From Oscheius dolichura (Eukaryota; Nematoda; Chromadorea; Rhabditida; Rhabditidae): a DNA stretch of 64,000 bases. Position 1 is the stretch's first letter; the number at the start of each line of letters is the position of its first letter. Below, one piece after another: positions 61,331-64,000 of this stretch. Position numbers and translations under genes: made by a program. The stretch lies in contig OW051492.1 of the NCBI GenBank assembly GCA_932521035.1, positions 7,254,001-7,318,000 on the forward strand, in the 5' to 3' direction. Under the pieces are notes generated by a model. That model saw only the letters and a program-made list of their open reading frames with translations. It was not told the origin of the DNA and made no database searches.

Positions 61331-63963
61331 ATGGTTTCAATATTTGTGCTTCTTGTGATCCTATTTCTTGTTATTTTATTGTTATTTTCATTCAAAGGGA
61401 ATCGTGAATTGCCGCTTCTTCCCAGATCAAAAGTGCTCGTTGTAACAGCTCATCCAGACGATGAAACTATGTTTTTTTCTCCAGTTTTACGCGGTCTTCG
61501 ATTAGCAGGGCATCGTATATTTTTACTTTGTATATCTACAGGAAATTTCGACGGTTTGGTAAGTTGTATTATCTGTTCCTCATATTCATTGCTTTTTAGG
61601 GTTCCATCCGTAGTAAAGAGCTTTTTAAAGCCGTAGAAAAGTTAGGATTATCTTCTAGTGATGTAACTCTTCTGGACTACGAATATTTTCAAGATGGAGA
61701 AGTCTGGAATAGGGACATATTAGGAGGTGTCATTCTTACACATATCGAGGTTTCCTTTATTTAATTTTTCTGTTAACATTTTGCATATTTTAGGTTCTTT
61801 CAGCTGATTGTGTTATTTCTTTCGATAGCTACGGTGTTTCCGGTCATAGCAATCACGTGTCATGCTTTGAAGCTTTACAAGATCTTTATACACGTGGTTT
61901 AATGCCTAAAGATGTTCAAGTTTTTGTCCTGGATTCGATTGCTCTATGTAGAAAGTAGGTTTTTAATATTGAAAGCATTAGAAATTAGATTGGTAATTCT
62001 CTTGTAGTCTAGCTTTCAGTTTTACTTACATTTTGGACAAGTGATGATAAGCAGTGCATGTATTCCCCTAATTTTTACGTCCAACTTTGTCGCATGCATA
62101 TTTACAAAAGTAACTAAAGCTTAGATTTTTGATATCCAACAGAATATAAATTTAAAATATGAACCAAGACAAATGATCACTATTTTAAAAAGAGAAAACT
62201 CAAAGAATACTTGTGGTTTGACAAGAATGTACAAAAAGAGGGCGATAATGGAAGAGTCAAACCGCTACACTTTTTAAAGGAACAGTCAGGGAGTTTTTCA
62301 GCTACCGTATACACAAAAAGCGATTTTTCCATATTTCACTGTTTTCATTATATTTACTTTTAGTGTTCTCATAGGATTCGTTTAAAATGTTGAAAAAATG
62401 ATTAGGAGGTGTCAAGAAACGATAAAACATCAAAATGCTGACGAAATTTTGAAAAAACGCTCTTCCCGGGCACCGGCGTGCTGACGTCCGTAACTTGGGA
62501 TGCTGACGTTGGTCGATATTCGAGCACTTTGAACGCATTTTTCTCCGAATTTTGACATTTTTATAATTTATAAAATAGTGCATCGTGATCAGCAAAAAAT
62601 TCTCTATTTTCTGAGGCCCGGTCGAAAAACTCCCTGACTGTTCCTTTAAAGAAAACGGTTGATTAAAAAGAATTCTCATGTTTTAGTGATTCCTTTTTGA
62701 AGGTGGACACCTTCCGCCTTACTCTTCAATTATAGCTGTCTACGCTCCCGTCACTTTCCAATGATTGAAACAGAATACCTATGATTGTAGGCGACTGAAA
62801 TAGATTCACATTTCAAAGAACAGCTTTGGTTTGGAATAAGGGTTCCTATAAAATAATGGCTGTGTGAAAAGACGCTTGAATCAAACTCTTTAAAAGTGCA
62901 GTGGTTTGATTCTTCCATTATCACCCTCTTTTTGTACATTCCTGTCAAACCTCCTTCGATCAACTTCTTTTGCTTCAAGTATTCTTTGAGTTTTCTCTTT
63001 TTAAAATAGTGATTGTCCTCTTTTTGTTAATTCGTTTACGAATTTTTATGGGAATTTCACGACAAAAAGTAACTTTTTTGGGCTAAAAGAGTGATTTTCC
63101 TCCAAAGCAGGATTCCACCACGAATGGGTCCCACACGGAAAACATTTTACAACAATATAAAAGTGCTAAACAGATAAATCAAAATTTATTAGCCCAAAAA
63201 GGCATCGAACCGTTTACTTCTGTATTGGGGTCCCACCACGAATTGGTCCCGCAACGAAAAATATTTTTGAAACATGCAAAAATGCTAGATAGAGAAAGCA
63301 AAAGAAGTTGATCGAAGGAGGAACCGAACCGGCGACCGGGGTCCCACAGCGAAAAACAATTCAAAAATATTTTGGAAGCTTCCAGGGCCTCAAAATAAAA
63401 AAGCCAAAAGAGTTGCCCGCTTTGGGGGTCGAACTCCCGACCTCTCCACTGATAATACCGGCCTCTTAGCCACTACACCACGAATATCGGACGGACGGCG
63501 GACATTTTGCAATACTTGTTGTGCTCGTCCTGCTTTTATTTTATGGACTACATCCCTGAAAATTTGGGGATAGGGGTAATCGACCACCCTCGAAATTATG
63601 GTTAAAAAAGATTTTCGTAAAACCTTCACTGAAAAGCTCAAAGTTACCTTCCGGACCCTGGCACTACCCCGATGTAAAGTCAAACCACGCGATTAATTTT
63701 TTTAAATTCCTCTAATAAGGTGGTATTATTTCAGATATATCGGCCTCTTTGACTCGGCTATTTCCGTTTTGCGTTCTCCTTTTCGATACTTTGCCTGGGG
63801 TCGTGACGTGGCAGCTGCTTGGAGAGCCATGCTGAAACATCGTTCACAATTTGTATGGTTCCGCGTCCTTTATATGATATTTAGTAGGTATATTTATATA
63901 AACACACTTCGTAGAATAGCTCCTCTAGTCAGAGTTCCAAAAGTGAAGTCAAAAAATGTCTAA
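61331..63963 (+). CDS. PIGL: GlcNAc-PI de-N-acetylase (PIG-L)
   Basis: PIG-L removes the acetyl group from GlcNAc-PI in the second step of GPI-anchor synthesis, on the cytosolic side of the ER. ATG 61331 gives an N-terminal membrane anchor (MVSIFVLLVILFLVILLLF), then LPRSKVLVVTAHPDDETMFF with the AHPDDE zinc/catalytic motif, RLAGHRIFLLCISTGNFDGL, GSIRSKELFKAVEKLGLSSS, DGEVWNRDILGGVILTHIEV, SYGVSGHSNHVSCFEAL (HxNH, second motif) and KYIGLFDSAISVLRSPFRYF. It ends RVPKVKSKNV, TAA at 63961. The in-frame open stretch before 61331 has no ATG. The intron between SIALCRK and YIGLF is about 1.78 kb, against about 50 bp for the rest, and is filled with repeats. Confidence 0.93.
62172..63017. repeat. 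Nested inverted repeat inside the PIG-L intron
   Basis: The left arm 62174-62298 reappears in reverse in three blocks: 62624-62650 (GAAAAACTCCCTGACTGTTC), 62888-62941 (TTTAAAAGTGCAGTGGTTTG and on) and 62975-63013 (CAAGTATTCTTTGAGTTTTC). About 240 bp separates the first two right blocks and 24 bp the second pair. The 24-bp insert (CTCCTTCGATCAACTTCTTT) is itself matched in reverse at about 63298-63322. It looks like a fold-back element interrupted by later insertions. Confidence 0.8.
63113..63485. repeat. Diverged repeats with tRNA-like B boxes
   Basis: A unit with GGTCCCAC followed by ACGGAAAA/AACGAAAAA recurs at about 63127, 63243 and 63342, roughly 110 bp apart. Each is linked to a B-box-like CGAACC sequence (63208, 63327, 63428 region). 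On the minus strand 63405-63485 reads GTGGTGTAGTGGCTAAGAGG (A box) and GGGAGTTCGACCCC (B box), but stems do not close. I take these as tRNA-derived repeats. Confidence 0.5.
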
Positions 63964-64000
63964 TATGTGCCTTAGCTTTGTTAGTGTTTCCACCTTGTAA

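Noticed and set aside
63405-63485. Working tRNA gene on the minus strand
   Set aside because: A and B boxes are present, but neither acceptor nor anticodon stems can be formed.

Overview
This window is nuclear DNA of an animal, most likely a nematode. Nearly every gene is split by very short introns (about 35-60 bp, GT...AG). The products include a zona-pellucida-domain (cuticlin-like) protein, a long array of chitin-binding peritrophin-A modules and a secreted PAN/apple protein, beside typical animal signalling genes (Src-type kinase, SHC, SOCS, p53 family, NK-like homeobox). Compact spacing, small introns and cuticle/eggshell proteins suggest a nematode. A basal (clade I) nematode is my guess, not something I can prove from sequence alone. 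All gene models were spliced by eye, so internal exon borders are approximate unless a junction is stated.

Layout. (1) 0-17.7 kb is GC-rich and patchy: a cornichon-like gene, broken gene pieces, an AT-rich block (about 2.2-5.2 kb) with a p53-family gene flanked by copies of neighbouring DNA, a secreted three-PAN protein (5.9-8.5 kb), an unrecognised conserved-looking gene (9-10 kb), a small gene near 11 kb, a receptor-like membrane protein whose large intron holds a perfect fold-back element, and a chitin-binding protein (14.5-17.4 kb). (2) 17.8-37.4 kb is AT-rich and mostly housekeeping: homeobox, eIF4E, clathrin light chain, proteasome lid Rpn12, ZP protein, Golgi calcium pump SPCA, SMU1, GRASP, PRP17/CDC40 and a probable mitochondrial ribosomal protein. 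(3) 37.4-52 kb is GC-rich again: a four-helix membrane protein, an unknown gene, a dead inverted copy of a zinc-finger exon, a 98-bp tandem array, SHC, a C2HC zinc-finger protein, a 58-residue membrane protein, the mitochondrial tRNA GTPase GTPBP3/MnmE, SOCS and Mediator MED23. (4) 52-64 kb alternates: RLP24 (AT), Src-like kinase and a tail-anchored protein (GC), then proteasome beta-2, SRRM1, a TMEM242-like protein and PIG-L (AT).

Functionally, SMU1, PRP17 and SRRM1 are all spliceosome factors; Rpn12 and PSMB2 are both proteasome subunits; GRASP, SPCA, cornichon and clathrin light chain serve the secretory pathway; SHC, SOCS and the Src-like kinase are phosphotyrosine signalling parts. They are neighbours rather than obvious operons, except TMEM242-like and PIG-L, which lie 43 bp apart on the same strand.

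The most unusual theme is repeated local copying of gene fragments: a 186-bp 5' end, a 183-bp DNA-binding-domain piece, a 38-bp flank, a promoter/start region and an inverted zinc-finger exon are all duplicated inside the window. A second theme is sharp switching of base composition, once inside a single gene (MED23).
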